54,786 bases of DNA, taken from assembly GCA_964364885.1 (NCBI GenBank), contig CAYIOA010000002.1:1-54786 (forward strand). Direction: 5' to 3'. The notes below the pieces were generated by a model that saw only the letters and a program-made list of their open reading frames with translations, was not told the origin of the DNA and searched no databases. Source of the DNA: UBA73 sp964364885 (lineage in GTDB: Archaea > Nanobdellota > Nanobdellia > Pacearchaeales > GW2011-AR1). The translations under genes and the position numbers were made by a program. Positions 40,741 through 49,227 of the stretch are shown here, in pieces. How positions within the stretch are numbered: the first letter of the stretch is position 1; every line of letters begins with the position of its first letter.

Positions 40741-41679
40741 ATGTCGAAGTTAAGCCGTCCGAGAAGTGGAAGCTTGCAGTTTTATCCTCGCAAGCGAGCA
40801 GCTAAAGTTTTGCATAGTGTAAACTGGGCTCCTGTAAAAGGTGAAGGCATTCTTGGTTTTATTGTTTACAAAGTTGGCATGGCCACTGCAATTGTCCGGG
40901 ACCAAGCGGAAAAATCAATGAGTTATAAAAAACAGATAGCTATTCCAGTTACAGTTCTCGAAGCGCCGAATATGAAAATTTATTCAGTTAGGTTTTATAA
41001 AAACAACAGGATAATAAAAGAATTAGCTGTCTCAAATGATAAAGAATTAAAAAGAAAATTAAGAGCTCCTAAACAGCAAAAATCTCTATCTGAAATACCT
41101 CAGGATTATGATGACATTAAAATTATTGTTTATTCAATTCCAAAACAAACAACTATAAAAAAAACCCCGGATATATTGGAAATAGCCATCTCATCAGAAA
41201 GTAAATTAGATTTTGTTAAAGAGTTCATTGGAAAAGAGATATCTCTCTCAGATTTTCTAAAATACAAGATTCTTGACATCCGCGGTGTGACAATAGGCAA
41301 GGGATTCCAAGGGCCAGTAAAAAGATTCGGAATAACTTTGAAACAGCATAAATCCGAAAAAGGAATTCGCCGCCCAGGAAGTCTCGGCCCATGGCATCCA
41401 GCCCGCGTTACATTCAGAACGCCAATGGCCGGCCAGTTAGGCTTCTTCTCAAGAATTACATATAATTCAAATCTCATCGCCTCAGGAAAGATCTCAGAAA
41501 AAAACATAAACCCTCCAACAGGATTTAAAAATTATGGAAATATAAAAACCTCTTATTTGATTGTTAAAGGTTCTGTTCAAGGTCCGGCAAAGCGCCCTCT
41601 TTTAATAACTCCTCCATTTAGGCCGTCAAAAACTCAGCTCAAAAAGAAATATGAATTTGTAGAGGTTTTAACAAAATGA
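40741..41679 (+). CDS. rpl3: Ribosomal protein uL3
   Basis: A 312-residue archaeal L3. It begins with the typical RPRSGSLQFYPRKRA stretch, and the central KGFQGPVKRFGI ... HPARVTFRTPMAGQLGF region carries the loop that approaches the peptidyl-transferase centre and nucleates 23S rRNA folding. It opens the super-operon and overlaps L4 by four bases. The start codon follows AATAAGAA without a clear ribosome-binding site. Confidence 0.98.
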   Translation: MSKLSRPRSGSLQFYPRKRAAKVLHSVNWAPVKGEGILGFIVYKVGMATAIVRDQAEKSMSYKKQIAIPVTVLEAPNMKIYSVRFYKNNRIIKELAVSNDKELKRKLRAPKQQKSLSEIPQDYDDIKIIVYSIPKQTTIKKTPDILEIAISSESKLDFVKEFIGKEISLSDFLKYKILDIRGVTIGKGFQGPVKRFGITLKQHKSEKGIRRPGSLGPWHPARVTFRTPMAGQLGFFSRITYNSNLIASGKISEKNINPPTGFKNYGNIKTSYLIVKGSVQGPAKRPLLITPPFRPSKTQLKKKYEFVEVLTK

Positions 41680-42443
41680 AGGTGCAATTATTTAATCAAG
41701 ATGGCTCCAAACAAGGTCAGGTAGAACTCCCAGAAATTTTTAACATAACGATAAGAGAAGACATAGTTGCAAAATATCTCGAGGCAGCTAAATCATCCCA
41801 GCCGTATTCTCCAAATACGTATGCGGGAAAAAAATATTCTGCTTCAGGAAGAATAAGCCACAGAAGGCATACTTGGGGAGGGCATTATGGAAAAGGAATC
41901 TCAAGAGTTCCAAGAAAAACAATGTGGCGTCGTGGAACACAATTTTATTGGGTAGGTGCAACAGTCTCTAGCACAAGAGGAGGAAGAAGAGCCCATCCTC
42001 CTAAAATAAACTCACAGATAAAAAAAATAAACAAGAAGGAAATTAAAATAGCCATGTATTCTGCCATTGCAGCCACAGCAAGCCAGGATTATGTAAAAAA
42101 GAGATATGAAACAATAAAAACTCTATCAACAGCACCGATAATAATTGAATCTCTCCCAAAAAAAACAAAAGAGTTGAAAAGCGCTTTAAAAATAATATTA
42201 GGAGAAAATTTTGCTCATGCTTTCAAACAGAAATCAATACGCCCAGGCAAAGGAAAAATGCGCGGTAGAAAATACAAATCCAATGCAGGAGTGCTCTTTA
42301 TAATATCCTCAAAAGAAAAAACAAAAATGCGCGGTCTTGAGATTAGAACACCAAAAGAATTAACAGTTCAGGATTTATACCCTCTTGGCAGACTAACACT
42401 CTTCACAAAAAGCTCATTGGAGGAATTAGAAAATGTTGCTTAA
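41676..42443 (+). CDS. rpl4: Ribosomal protein uL4
   Basis: A 255-residue archaeal L4. The internal loop includes HRRHTWGGHYGKGISRVPRKTMWRRG-like basic residues that line the exit tunnel, and RGGRRAHPPK is the archaeal L4 hallmark. The C-terminal half has GKMRGRKYKSNAG. Overlaps L3 (4 bases) and L23 (11 bases), so the three are translationally coupled. Confidence 0.98.
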   Translation: MKVQLFNQDGSKQGQVELPEIFNITIREDIVAKYLEAAKSSQPYSPNTYAGKKYSASGRISHRRHTWGGHYGKGISRVPRKTMWRRGTQFYWVGATVSSTRGGRRAHPPKINSQIKKINKKEIKIAMYSAIAATASQDYVKKRYETIKTLSTAPIIIESLPKKTKELKSALKIILGENFAHAFKQKSIRPGKGKMRGRKYKSNAGVLFIISSKEKTKMRGLEIRTPKELTVQDLYPLGRLTLFTKSSLEELENVA

Positions 42444-42675
42444 GCCAATAACCTCGGAAAAAGCAGTAAAACTAATAGACATAGAGAACACTCTAACCTT
42501 CACATGCGGAAGAAAAGAATCAAAAACAGATATCAAAAAAGAAATCGAGAAAATTTTTTCAGTCAAAATAGAAAAGATAAGAACTTCAATTAGGCAGAAC
42601 AAAAAATATGCATACATAAAGCTAAAAAAGGAGAATCCTGCGATTGATATAGCAACTAAGCTGGGAATGATATAA
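42433..42675 (+). CDS. rpl23: Ribosomal protein uL23
   Basis: An 80-residue archaeal L23, near the tunnel exit where SRP docks. ITSEKAVKLIDIENTLTF at the start and KKEIEKIFSVKIEKI in the middle are the conserved parts. Length is normal for archaea. It ends right before L2 without a gap. Confidence 0.97.
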   Translation: MLLKPITSEKAVKLIDIENTLTFTCGRKESKTDIKKEIEKIFSVKIEKIRTSIRQNKKYAYIKLKKENPAIDIATKLGMI

Positions 42676-43368
42676 ATGGGAAAAAGAATAATTCAACAAG
42701 CGCGTGGAAAGGGAAGTTTAAGTTATAGGGCTAAAAAAAGCGCTTTTAATTACAGAATTTCTTATCCAGCTAATTCAGGAGAAGCTGAAATCATAAACCT
42801 TATTCATTCAGCAGGCCATACAGCTCCGCTTGCAAAATTAAAAATCAACAGCGAAATATTTTTTATACCAGCATTTAATCATGCCTTTATAGGCCAAAAA
42901 ATTCTAGTAGGAAAAGAGCCAAAAGAAGGGAATATAACCTTCCTAAAAAATATTCTCCCGGGCACGCAAATTTTTAATATAGAAAATAATCCTGGCGACG
43001 GTGGAAAGATAATGCGCTCAGCTGGAACATCAGCCATACTCCTAAAAACGCAGGGCAATAATTCAACAATACTTCTGCCGAATAAAAGAGAAATCATTGT
43101 TAATGAAAATTGCAGAGCAACAATCGGAAGAGTTGCAGGTACAGGCAGAATATTAAAGCCGTTTATTGGCGCAGGAGGGAAATTTTACAAGATGAAATCG
43201 CGAAATAAGCTTTGGCCAAGAACATCCGCAGTCAAATTCAACGCAGTAGACCATCCCTTCGGTTCTGGAAGAGGTAAAAGAATAAAGTCAAAAATAGCAA
43301 AAAGAAACGCTCCGCCAGGAAGCAAGGTGGGTCATATTAGACCAAGACGAACAGGTAGAAGAAGATAA
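42676..43368 (+). CDS. rpl2: Ribosomal protein uL2
   Basis: A 230-residue L2, essential for subunit joining and peptidyl transfer. Archaeal features: GKRIIQQARGKGSLSYRA at the start, PGDGGKIMRSAGTSA in the middle and the conserved VDHPFGSGRG with the catalytically important His near residue 190. The C-terminus is GHIRPRRTGRRR. Starts immediately after the L23 stop. Confidence 0.98.
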   Translation: MGKRIIQQARGKGSLSYRAKKSAFNYRISYPANSGEAEIINLIHSAGHTAPLAKLKINSEIFFIPAFNHAFIGQKILVGKEPKEGNITFLKNILPGTQIFNIENNPGDGGKIMRSAGTSAILLKTQGNNSTILLPNKREIIVNENCRATIGRVAGTGRILKPFIGAGGKFYKMKSRNKLWPRTSAVKFNAVDHPFGSGRGKRIKSKIAKRNAPPGSKVGHIRPRRTGRRR

Positions 43369-43369
43369 A

Positions 43370-43780
43370 ATGAAATCACATAATAGCCAAGAAGTAAAAG
43401 GAAAGGAAATATTATACAGGGGAAAAGATATAGAATTCCTAAAGCAGCTGGATGTAAGAGAATCAGCAAAATATCTTCCTTCAAGAAGCAGAAGAACAGT
43501 TCTTAGAAATTTCGACAAAATAGAAAGATTCATAAAACGCTGCGAAAAAAAGTTATCCCGGAATAAGAAGCTAAAAACACATAGCAGGGACCTGGTAATA
43601 GTGCCTAAATTAGTTGGTTTGACAATCGCAGTTTATAACGGGAAGCATTTTCAGGAAGTTGTAGTCTCTTCAGAGATGATAGGGCATAGATTAGGGGAAT
43701 TCTCTCCAACAAGATCAAAAATTGTTCATGGTAGCGCAGGCATAGGAGCGACAAAGAGTTCGCGTGCGCAAAAGAAATAA
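43370..43780 (+). CDS. rps19: Ribosomal protein uS19
   Basis: A 136-residue S19 of the small-subunit head. The conserved PKLVGLTIAVYNGKHF and MIGHRLGEFSPTRS are present. The N-terminal part is longer than in bacteria, as usual in archaea (RGKDIEFLKQLDVRE). One base separates it from L2 and from L22. Confidence 0.97.
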   Translation: MKSHNSQEVKGKEILYRGKDIEFLKQLDVRESAKYLPSRSRRTVLRNFDKIERFIKRCEKKLSRNKKLKTHSRDLVIVPKLVGLTIAVYNGKHFQEVVVSSEMIGHRLGEFSPTRSKIVHGSAGIGATKSSRAQKK

Positions 43781-43781
43781 A

Positions 43782-44246
43782 ATGGCAGAAGAAACAAAAC
43801 CAGAAGAGCACGCAAAAGAAAAGAAGCTTGTAAATAGAAAAGCAAAGAAAAAGGAAGCAATTGCCAGAGGTGCGTCTCTGCCTATCTCAAAAAAACATAG
43901 CATCTATCTATGTCGTTTTATCAAAAATAAAGATATTAATTCAGCAATAAAAAAATTAGAAGGAGTTTCTAAATTCAAGGAAGCAGTGCCATTTAAAGGA
44001 GAGATTCCGCATAGGAAGGGAATGATGTCTGGGCGTTATCCTATAAATGCCTCGATACAATTTATTAGCCTCCTAAAAGGGTTGAGGGGAAATTCTATTA
44101 CCAATGGATTAGATTTAGAAAAAACCAGAATATATTTTGCTTCAGCAACTTGGGCTTCTCGTCCAGCAAGAAGCGGGGGAAGGCATGCAAAAAGAACAAA
44201 TGTTATATTAAAGGCAAAAGAATTTGTAGCCAAGGAAGAATTATAA
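43782..44246 (+). CDS. rpl22: Ribosomal protein uL22
   Basis: A 154-residue L22 that lines the exit tunnel. Conserved: IPHRKGMMSGRYPINAS and GRHAKRTNVIL near the end. The first 30 residues (EETKPEEHAKEKKLVNRKAKKK) are an added charged extension, common in small-genome archaea. The start at 43782 directly follows the S19 stop; a codon 18 bases earlier lies inside S19. Its TAA shares one base with the S3 ATG. Confidence 0.96.
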   Translation: MAEETKPEEHAKEKKLVNRKAKKKEAIARGASLPISKKHSIYLCRFIKNKDINSAIKKLEGVSKFKEAVPFKGEIPHRKGMMSGRYPINASIQFISLLKGLRGNSITNGLDLEKTRIYFASATWASRPARSGGRHAKRTNVILKAKEFVAKEEL

Positions 44247-44929
44247 TGGAAGAAAAAAAATTTGTTACATTCAAGAAGGAAGAGCTGGGAGTAAGGGAAT
44301 ACATAAAAAGCGAGCTAGGCAAAGGCAGAATAAGTGAAGTAATGATTGAGTATACTCCAATCGGAGAGAAAATAGTAGTAGCAACAAGTCGCCCAGGCAT
44401 AGTAATAGGGCGAAAAGGAGAAAGAATAGAAGAGTTGACAAGATTTCTAAAAAAGCGTTTCAAACTCGATAATCCTCATATCGAAATCAGGGAAATCATG
44501 GAGCCATTATTAGACGCGCAATTAGTAGCCGATGAAATAGCAATCTCTTTGGAGAGGAAAGGTTCTCTAAAATTCAAGGTTATAGCATATAAAATGTTGC
44601 AGCAAATTATTAAAGCCGGCGCCATGGGAGCTGAAATAGTTCTATCAGGCAAGCTTCCAAGCGAGCGCGCCCGCTCATGGAGATTTTCTCAAGGTTATCT
44701 AAAGAAAACAGGAGATCCTGCAAAGGTTGTTGACAGAGCCCAATCTCAAGCAACAACAATCTCTGGTGTTGTAGGAGTCAAGGTAAGCATACTTCACCCA
44801 GACGCGGTAATTCATGACAGAATAATAATAAACGAGAATCTCACAAACCAGATAAAAACAACCAATGAAGAATTATCTCAAAAGATCGAGAAGGAAAAAC
44901 CAAAAAAAAGGAGAAGCTCAGAAGAATAA
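44246..44929 (+). CDS. rps3: Ribosomal protein uS3
   Basis: A 227-residue S3 at the mRNA entry channel. The KH domain motif GIVIGRKGERIEELT and the C-terminal QAKLPSERA-type helix (SGKLPSERARSWRF) are present, with GVKVSILHPDAVIHDR near the end and a basic acidic tail. The ATG at 44246 is chosen over an in-frame codon at 44150 inside L22. It abuts L29. Confidence 0.97.
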   Translation: MEEKKFVTFKKEELGVREYIKSELGKGRISEVMIEYTPIGEKIVVATSRPGIVIGRKGERIEELTRFLKKRFKLDNPHIEIREIMEPLLDAQLVADEIAISLERKGSLKFKVIAYKMLQQIIKAGAMGAEIVLSGKLPSERARSWRFSQGYLKKTGDPAKVVDRAQSQATTISGVVGVKVSILHPDAVIHDRIIINENLTNQIKTTNEELSQKIEKEKPKKRRSSEE

Positions 44930-45130
44930 ATGGCAATTATAAAATCAAAAGAAATACGAAATATGGGGGAGAATGAGAGAAATAACCGGCTTAATGAGCT
45001 GAAATTAGAGCTTATAAAGGCAAATGTTACAGCAAACAAGTCAAATGCAAAAACAAAAGAAATTAAAAGGGCAATTTCACGCTTAATTATGTTCAACAAA
45101 TCCACAAGGGAGGAGTTGAGAAAGAAATAA
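44930..45130 (+). CDS. rpl29: Ribosomal protein uL29
   Basis: A 66-residue L29, two helices at the tunnel exit (MGENERNNRLNELKLELIK ... REIKRAISRLIMF). Normal length. Its stop shares one base with the aIF1 start (TAATG). Confidence 0.95.
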   Translation: MAIIKSKEIRNMGENERNNRLNELKLELIKANVTANKSNAKTKEIKRAISRLIMFNKSTREELRKK

Positions 45131-45426
45131 TGAATCTAGACGAATTCGGTCTGCCAACAGAAGCCGATGTGTTTAGGGAAATCGCAAAAAGCGAACAAAG
45201 CATAAAGGTGAGCACCCAGACGAGGAGATACGGAAAAAAAATAACACTCGTAGAGGGTTTTGACAAGCATATAGATGTAAAAGCAATTGGAAAACGTCTA
45301 AAAGAAGAGCTAGCCTGCGGCGGAACAGTAAAAAACAACGTTATCGAATTGCAAGGAGATCACAAGGTAAAGGTAAAACAGGTTCTTGTGAAACTCGGTT
45401 TTTCAGAAGAAACAATCAGCGATTAA
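45130..45426 (+). CDS. Translation initiation factor aIF1 (SUI1)
   Basis: A 98-residue SUI1 factor that monitors start-codon selection. It carries RRYGKKITLVEGFD, the LKEELACGGTVKNN motif and a C-terminal ELQGDHKVKVKQVLVKLGF, all typical. In many archaea aIF1 lies in this place in the operon. The RNase P protein Rpp29, often its next neighbour, is missing here; the next gene is S17. Confidence 0.96.
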   Translation: MNLDEFGLPTEADVFREIAKSEQSIKVSTQTRRYGKKITLVEGFDKHIDVKAIGKRLKEELACGGTVKNNVIELQGDHKVKVKQVLVKLGFSEETISD

Positions 45427-45449
45427 CCAAACAAGCATATGGAGAAGTA

Positions 45450-45767
45450 ATGAGCAAAGACAAGAAACATTTAGTAGAGAAAGAAGGGAAAATAAAGGAC
45501 CTAGTTGGAGCTCGCGGAAGAATTTTCGAAGGTTTCGTAAAGAAAAAATTTCCCAAGCGAATAACAGTAGAATTTGAAAGAACACTCTTTATAAAAAAAT
45601 TCGAGCGTTTTCTTAAGAAAAGAACAAGACTGCATGCGCGCCTGCCAGACAACGCTGATGTTGGAGTAGGAGACTATGTTCAAATAAGGGAGTGCAGGCC
45701 ATTAAGCAGAACAATACACTTCATATTCACAAAAAAAATACGCTCTTTTAGCGAGGTAAAAAAATGA
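45450..45767 (+). CDS. rps17: Ribosomal protein uS17
   Basis: A 105-residue S17. GARGRIFEGFVKKKFPKRITVEFERT matches the archaeal N-terminal strand and the C-terminal YVQIRECRPLSRTIHFI is the classic end of the family. I first considered Rpp29, but the RPLSRT motif decides for S17. A GGAGAAG ribosome-binding site precedes the ATG. Overlaps L14 by four bases. Confidence 0.95.
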   Translation: MSKDKKHLVEKEGKIKDLVGARGRIFEGFVKKKFPKRITVEFERTLFIKKFERFLKKRTRLHARLPDNADVGVGDYVQIRECRPLSRTIHFIFTKKIRSFSEVKK

Positions 45768-46165
45768 AGGCAATAAGTGCAACTATCACTCGCGGTCTGA
45801 ATATCGGAAGTCAGCTAGTCGCAGCAGACAATAGCGGAGCAAGAATTGTAAGAATAGTTTCAGTAAAGCACGGGAAATCAAAAAAAGGAAGGCAGCAGTA
45901 TGCAAAAGTCGGAGATTGGATAAAAGTCTCGGTGCGTGCAGGCAAGCCTGACATGAAAGGCCAGGTATTTGATGCAGTATTAGTAAGGCAGAAAAAACCG
46001 TATAAAAGAATAACTGGAGAAAGAGTTTGTTTCGAGGACAATGCGGCAGTTTTATTGAAAGATGAAAAAGGAAATCCAAAAGGCACGCAAGTCAAGGGTC
46101 CAGTCGCTAGGGAAGTGCAGGAGCGATGGGCCCAAGTATCTAAAATTGCACAATTTGTAATATGA
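45764..46165 (+). CDS. rpl14: Ribosomal protein uL14
   Basis: A 133-residue L14, which contacts the small subunit and helps translational GTPases. The conserved VAADNSGARIVRIVSV, AVLVRQKKPYKR and FEDNAAVLL are present, and the C-terminus ends VSKIAQFVI, typical in archaea. Overlaps S17 by four bases. Confidence 0.98.
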   Translation: MKAISATITRGLNIGSQLVAADNSGARIVRIVSVKHGKSKKGRQQYAKVGDWIKVSVRAGKPDMKGQVFDAVLVRQKKPYKRITGERVCFEDNAAVLLKDEKGNPKGTQVKGPVAREVQERWAQVSKIAQFVI

Positions 46166-46189
46166 CAAAGGTTGTGGGGAGCTATTAAT

Positions 46190-46597
46190 ATGAGAAAAGC
46201 ATTTTCTTCTAATTGGCTCTCTAGCAAGCAAAAAAGAAAGCAAATAAAATACCGCGCAAATGCTCCCTTACATAAAAAGCATAAATTTTTAAGTGCCCAT
46301 TTGTCGAAAATGCTTAGAGAGAAATACAGCAGAAGAAGTCTTCCTTTGAGAAAAGGAGATGAGGTTATTGTCATGCGGGGAGCTTTCAAAAAAAGAAAAG
46401 AGAAAGTATCTTCAATAGACCTCAAAAGACTGAGAGTAAATCTTGAAAATCTGCAGAGATCAAAAAAGGACGGCACAAAAGTAAACGTCCATTTCTCCCC
46501 AAGCGTACTTCAAATTCAATCCCTAAACTTAGAGGATAAAGAAAGAATACAAGCGCTAAACAGGAAACAAAAGGAAAATGCATCAAACAAGAAGTGA
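46190..46597 (+). CDS. rpl24: Ribosomal protein uL24
   Basis: A 135-residue L24, an assembly initiator near the tunnel exit. A KOW motif (RKGDEVIVMRGAFKKRKEKV) lies in the middle, with archaeal N-terminal RAFSSN-type SKQKRKQIKYRANAPLHKK. Start at 46190 follows GGGGAGC. Overlaps S4e by 20 bases in a different frame. Confidence 0.95.
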   Translation: MRKAFSSNWLSSKQKRKQIKYRANAPLHKKHKFLSAHLSKMLREKYSRRSLPLRKGDEVIVMRGAFKKRKEKVSSIDLKRLRVNLENLQRSKKDGTKVNVHFSPSVLQIQSLNLEDKERIQALNRKQKENASNKK

Positions 46598-47204
46598 GGT
46601 GACAAAAAAATTACCTATCCCTCGAAAGGGAACAAAATACGTAGCCAGGCCTCTTTCAGACATAAAAAATTCAGTAACAATTGTGGCTGCAGTAAGAGAC
46701 ATGTTGCACTTGGCAAGAACAGCCCGCGAAGTGCAAGAAATGATAAAACAAAAACTTCTTAAAATAAACGGGAGAATAGTTAAAGATTATAGGGATAGCA
46801 TAAGACTTTTTAACATATTGGAGGCTGGGAATAATTATGTTCTTGCCTTAACTAGGAATGGAAGATTTACTCTGGAGGAAGCAAAAAATCCCTCAGAAAG
46901 ATTATGCAAGGTAATAAATAAAAAGATACTGAAAAAACAAAAAGTGCAAATAAATCTTCATGACAATTCCAACATTATTGCTGACAATAAAATCCAGATA
47001 GGAGACTCTCTCTATTTAGACTTATCAGGCAAAATAAAAAGAACTGTCCAGATGAAAGAAGGAAAAGATTGCATAATTATTTCTGGCAAATATATTGGAT
47101 TCACAGGCAGAATTAACAGCGTGGTCAATAACAAAGTAGAAATAAAACTAAAAGAAAAAGATGCCTTGGTAGAATTAGAAAAAAGGAGTATAGTCACAAT
47201 ATGA
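46578..47204 (+). CDS. rps4e: Ribosomal protein eS4
   Basis: A 208-residue S4e, a small-subunit protein found only in archaea and eukaryotes. LPIPRKGTKYVARPL, AVRDMLHLARTAREV (S4-type RNA-binding) and GFTGRINSVV (KOW-like) are present. It is somewhat shorter than most archaeal S4e (about 235-245), mainly by a shorter N-terminus and end, so it is a compact form. Overlaps L24 and L5. Confidence 0.95.
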   Translation: MHQTRSEVTKKLPIPRKGTKYVARPLSDIKNSVTIVAAVRDMLHLARTAREVQEMIKQKLLKINGRIVKDYRDSIRLFNILEAGNNYVLALTRNGRFTLEEAKNPSERLCKVINKKILKKQKVQINLHDNSNIIADNKIQIGDSLYLDLSGKIKRTVQMKEGKDCIIISGKYIGFTGRINSVVNNKVEIKLKEKDALVELEKRSIVTI

Positions 47205-47728
47205 AATTACAGAAACTAAAGGAAAAAATAGCCAAAAATCCAATGAGAGAAATAAAGCTGGAAAAAATAGTCCTTAGCTGCGGAGCAACAGGGGCAGATT
47301 TAGAAAAATCAAAAAAATTATTAGAGTTTTTGACAGGGAGAAAAGCCCATAAGATAATCTCTCTAAAGAGAATTCCAGATTTTGGAGTTCGTCCAGGCCT
47401 GGAAGTTGGAGTAAGAGTAACAATAAGAAAAGAAGCAATAAACCTTTTAAGAAAGCTTCTTGGAGCAATAGGAAACTCCTTGGACGAGGACCAAATAACA
47501 AAAAATAGTTTTTCTTTTGGCATAAAAGAGTATATAGAAATACCAGGCATAGACTATCAAAGAGAAATAGGCATACGTGGGCTTAATGTAACAGCCTCTT
47601 TTATCCGCGCAGGCGTAAGAGTAAGGAGAAAAAAAATAAAATTTGGGAAACTGCCTAAAAAACAGCACGTCTCCAAGGAAGAAATAATAGGATACATGGA
47701 GGAAAAATTTAACACAAATATAACCTAA
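47201..47728 (+). CDS. rpl5: Ribosomal protein uL5
   Basis: A 175-residue L5, which binds 5S rRNA and the P-site tRNA. NPMREIKLEKIVLSCGATG, KKIISLKRIPDFGVRPG-like and IDYQREIGIRGLNVTASF are the archaeal landmarks, with VRVRRKKIKFGKLP near the end. Its ATG overlaps the S4e stop (ATGA). Confidence 0.97.
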   Translation: MKLQKLKEKIAKNPMREIKLEKIVLSCGATGADLEKSKKLLEFLTGRKAHKIISLKRIPDFGVRPGLEVGVRVTIRKEAINLLRKLLGAIGNSLDEDQITKNSFSFGIKEYIEIPGIDYQREIGIRGLNVTASFIRAGVRVRRKKIKFGKLPKKQHVSKEEIIGYMEEKFNTNIT

Positions 47729-47729
47729 A

Positions 47730-47960
47730 ATGACATCAAGCGATTGGAATAAAATAACAAAGCAACTTAAAAACAAACCTGTAGTCCTACAGAAATTTTT
47801 AAGAAATTGCAGACCGAAAGAAAGAAAGATAGGTATTTCAGTAAAGAAGTGCGGACGCTGTGGAAGATATGGCTCCCATCTAAGTCAATATAATCTAAAT
47901 TTATGCCGGCATTGTTTCCGCGAGATAGCGGAGGAAATAGGCTTCAAAAAATACAGTTAA
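47730..47960 (+). CDS. rps14: Ribosomal protein uS14 with N-terminal extension
   Basis: A 76-residue zinc-containing S14. The ribbon is C-x2-C-x14-C-x2-C (KKCGRCGRYG ... LCRHCFRE), followed by the conserved FREIAEEIGFKKY end. Archaeal S14 is usually about 50-56 residues; the first 20 or so residues here (DWNKITKQLKNKPVVLQKF) are extra. Starts one base after L5. Confidence 0.93.
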   Translation: MTSSDWNKITKQLKNKPVVLQKFLRNCRPKERKIGISVKKCGRCGRYGSHLSQYNLNLCRHCFREIAEEIGFKKYS

Positions 47961-47961
47961 A

Positions 47962-48336
47962 ATGTCACAAGATATAGTTTCAGACGCACTAAACCAAATA
48001 ATAAACGCCAAGAAAGCAGGCAAAGAAGAGTTAGAAATAAAAAGGCACTCAAAACTACTTCTTTCAATATTAGCCATAGCCAAAATGAGAAAGTATGTCA
48101 AAGAGTACAAGACAGATGGAAAAGCTCTCAAAATAAAATTAGGGACAATAAATGACTGCAGGGCAATAAAGCCAAGATTTACAATATCAATAAGTAAAAT
48201 TGAGAGGTATATAAGCAGATATTTACCGGCAAAAAACATAGGGATATTGATAATTTCAACATCTAACGGGCTTATGACTCATCAAACAGCTGTAGAAAAA
48301 AACATAGGGGGGAGCTTGATAGCATATATTTACTAA
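47962..48336 (+). CDS. rps8: Ribosomal protein uS8
   Basis: A 124-residue S8, an early small-subunit assembly protein. VSDALNQIINAKKAG at the start, PRFTISISKIERYISRYLPAKNIGILIISTSNGLMTH at the end, including the STSxGxMTH motif of archaeal S8. Spaced one base from neighbours. Confidence 0.97.
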   Translation: MSQDIVSDALNQIINAKKAGKEELEIKRHSKLLLSILAIAKMRKYVKEYKTDGKALKIKLGTINDCRAIKPRFTISISKIERYISRYLPAKNIGILIISTSNGLMTHQTAVEKNIGGSLIAYIY

Positions 48337-48337
48337 G

Positions 48338-48880
48338 ATGAAAAATAAAATTATAAAAGAAATAGACATTCCGGAAGGAATCAACTGCGAATATTCGAAC
48401 TATTTCCTAAAATGCGAAAAAGATTCTGTATTCATAAAGAGAAAGATAACTATCCCGGAAGTTGAAATACAGGTCAAAAATAACAAGTTAAAATTCGAGT
48501 GTAAAAAAGGAAACAAAAGCACTTACAAGACAATCATGTCGTTTGCCGCGCATATTGAAAATATGCTCTCTGGGCTGCAAAAAAACTTTATTTATAAATT
48601 AGAAGCTTGCAACGTTCATTTTCCAATGGTATTAAAATTAGAAGGAGACAAAATTTCAATAGGAAACTTTCTAGGGGAAAAAACATCAAGGTATGCGAAA
48701 ATACTCCCGAATGTTGAAGTAAAAATAAACGGGCAGCAGATTATAATTTCTTCATCTGATAAAGAAGCGGCTGGTCAGACAGCGGCAAATTTAGAGAAAT
48801 CAACAAAAATAAAAGGCCGTGACAGAAGAATTTATCAGGATGGAATTTTTATAACTCAAAAACCAGGAAGGGAATTATAA
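48338..48880 (+). CDS. rpl6: Ribosomal protein uL6
   Basis: A 180-residue L6 near the factor-binding centre. Two similar halves with IDIPEGINCEY and NVEVKINGQQIIISSSDKEAAGQTAANLE, then the KGRDRRIYQDGIFIT end, which is typical of archaeal L6. Its stop shares a base with the L32e start (TAATG). Confidence 0.97.
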   Translation: MKNKIIKEIDIPEGINCEYSNYFLKCEKDSVFIKRKITIPEVEIQVKNNKLKFECKKGNKSTYKTIMSFAAHIENMLSGLQKNFIYKLEACNVHFPMVLKLEGDKISIGNFLGEKTSRYAKILPNVEVKINGQQIIISSSDKEAAGQTAANLEKSTKIKGRDRRIYQDGIFITQKPGREL

Positions 48881-49227
48881 TGCCGGGAAAATTTATTCGG
48901 CAGGACAGCTCACGGCATCTTAGAATTGGTAAGAGAAGAAAGAAAAAAAGAATCTGGCGAAAACCAAAAGGAAGACATAGCAAGATGAGACTAAAAAGAA
49001 AGTCTTATCCCTCCTCGGTAGCAGTAGGCGCAAAATCTCAAAGAAATAAGTCTGGAAAAATAAACAATTTGACGCCAAAATTAATTCATAATCTCAAGGA
49101 ATTAAGCTCTCTAAATAAAGAGTCTATAGGAATACTCGCCAAAATAGGTGTAAAAAAGAAGCTGGAGATTATAAAATCAGCAAAAGAAAAGAACATAAGA
49201 TTATTAAATGTTAAGGGTGCGCAATGA
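48880..49227 (+). CDS. rpl32e: Ribosomal protein eL32
   Basis: A 115-residue L32e. FIRQDSSRHLRIGKRRKKKRIWRKPKGRHSKMR is the conserved basic start and PKLIHNLKELSSL the conserved core. It is near the shorter end for the family, with little of the N-terminal extension seen in some archaea. Overlaps L19e by four bases. Confidence 0.95.
   Translation: MPGKFIRQDSSRHLRIGKRRKKKRIWRKPKGRHSKMRLKRKSYPSSVAVGAKSQRNKSGKINNLTPKLIHNLKELSSLNKESIGILAKIGVKKKLEIIKSAKEKNIRLLNVKGAQ

Noticed and set aside
45450..45767. Possible Rpp29 (RNase P protein)
   Set aside because: The C-terminal IRECRPLSRT and overall strand order are those of S17; nothing fits Rpp29.
45811..46476. 221-residue reverse-strand frame
   Set aside because: It is a mirror of L14 and L24, with no ribosome-binding site and atypical composition.
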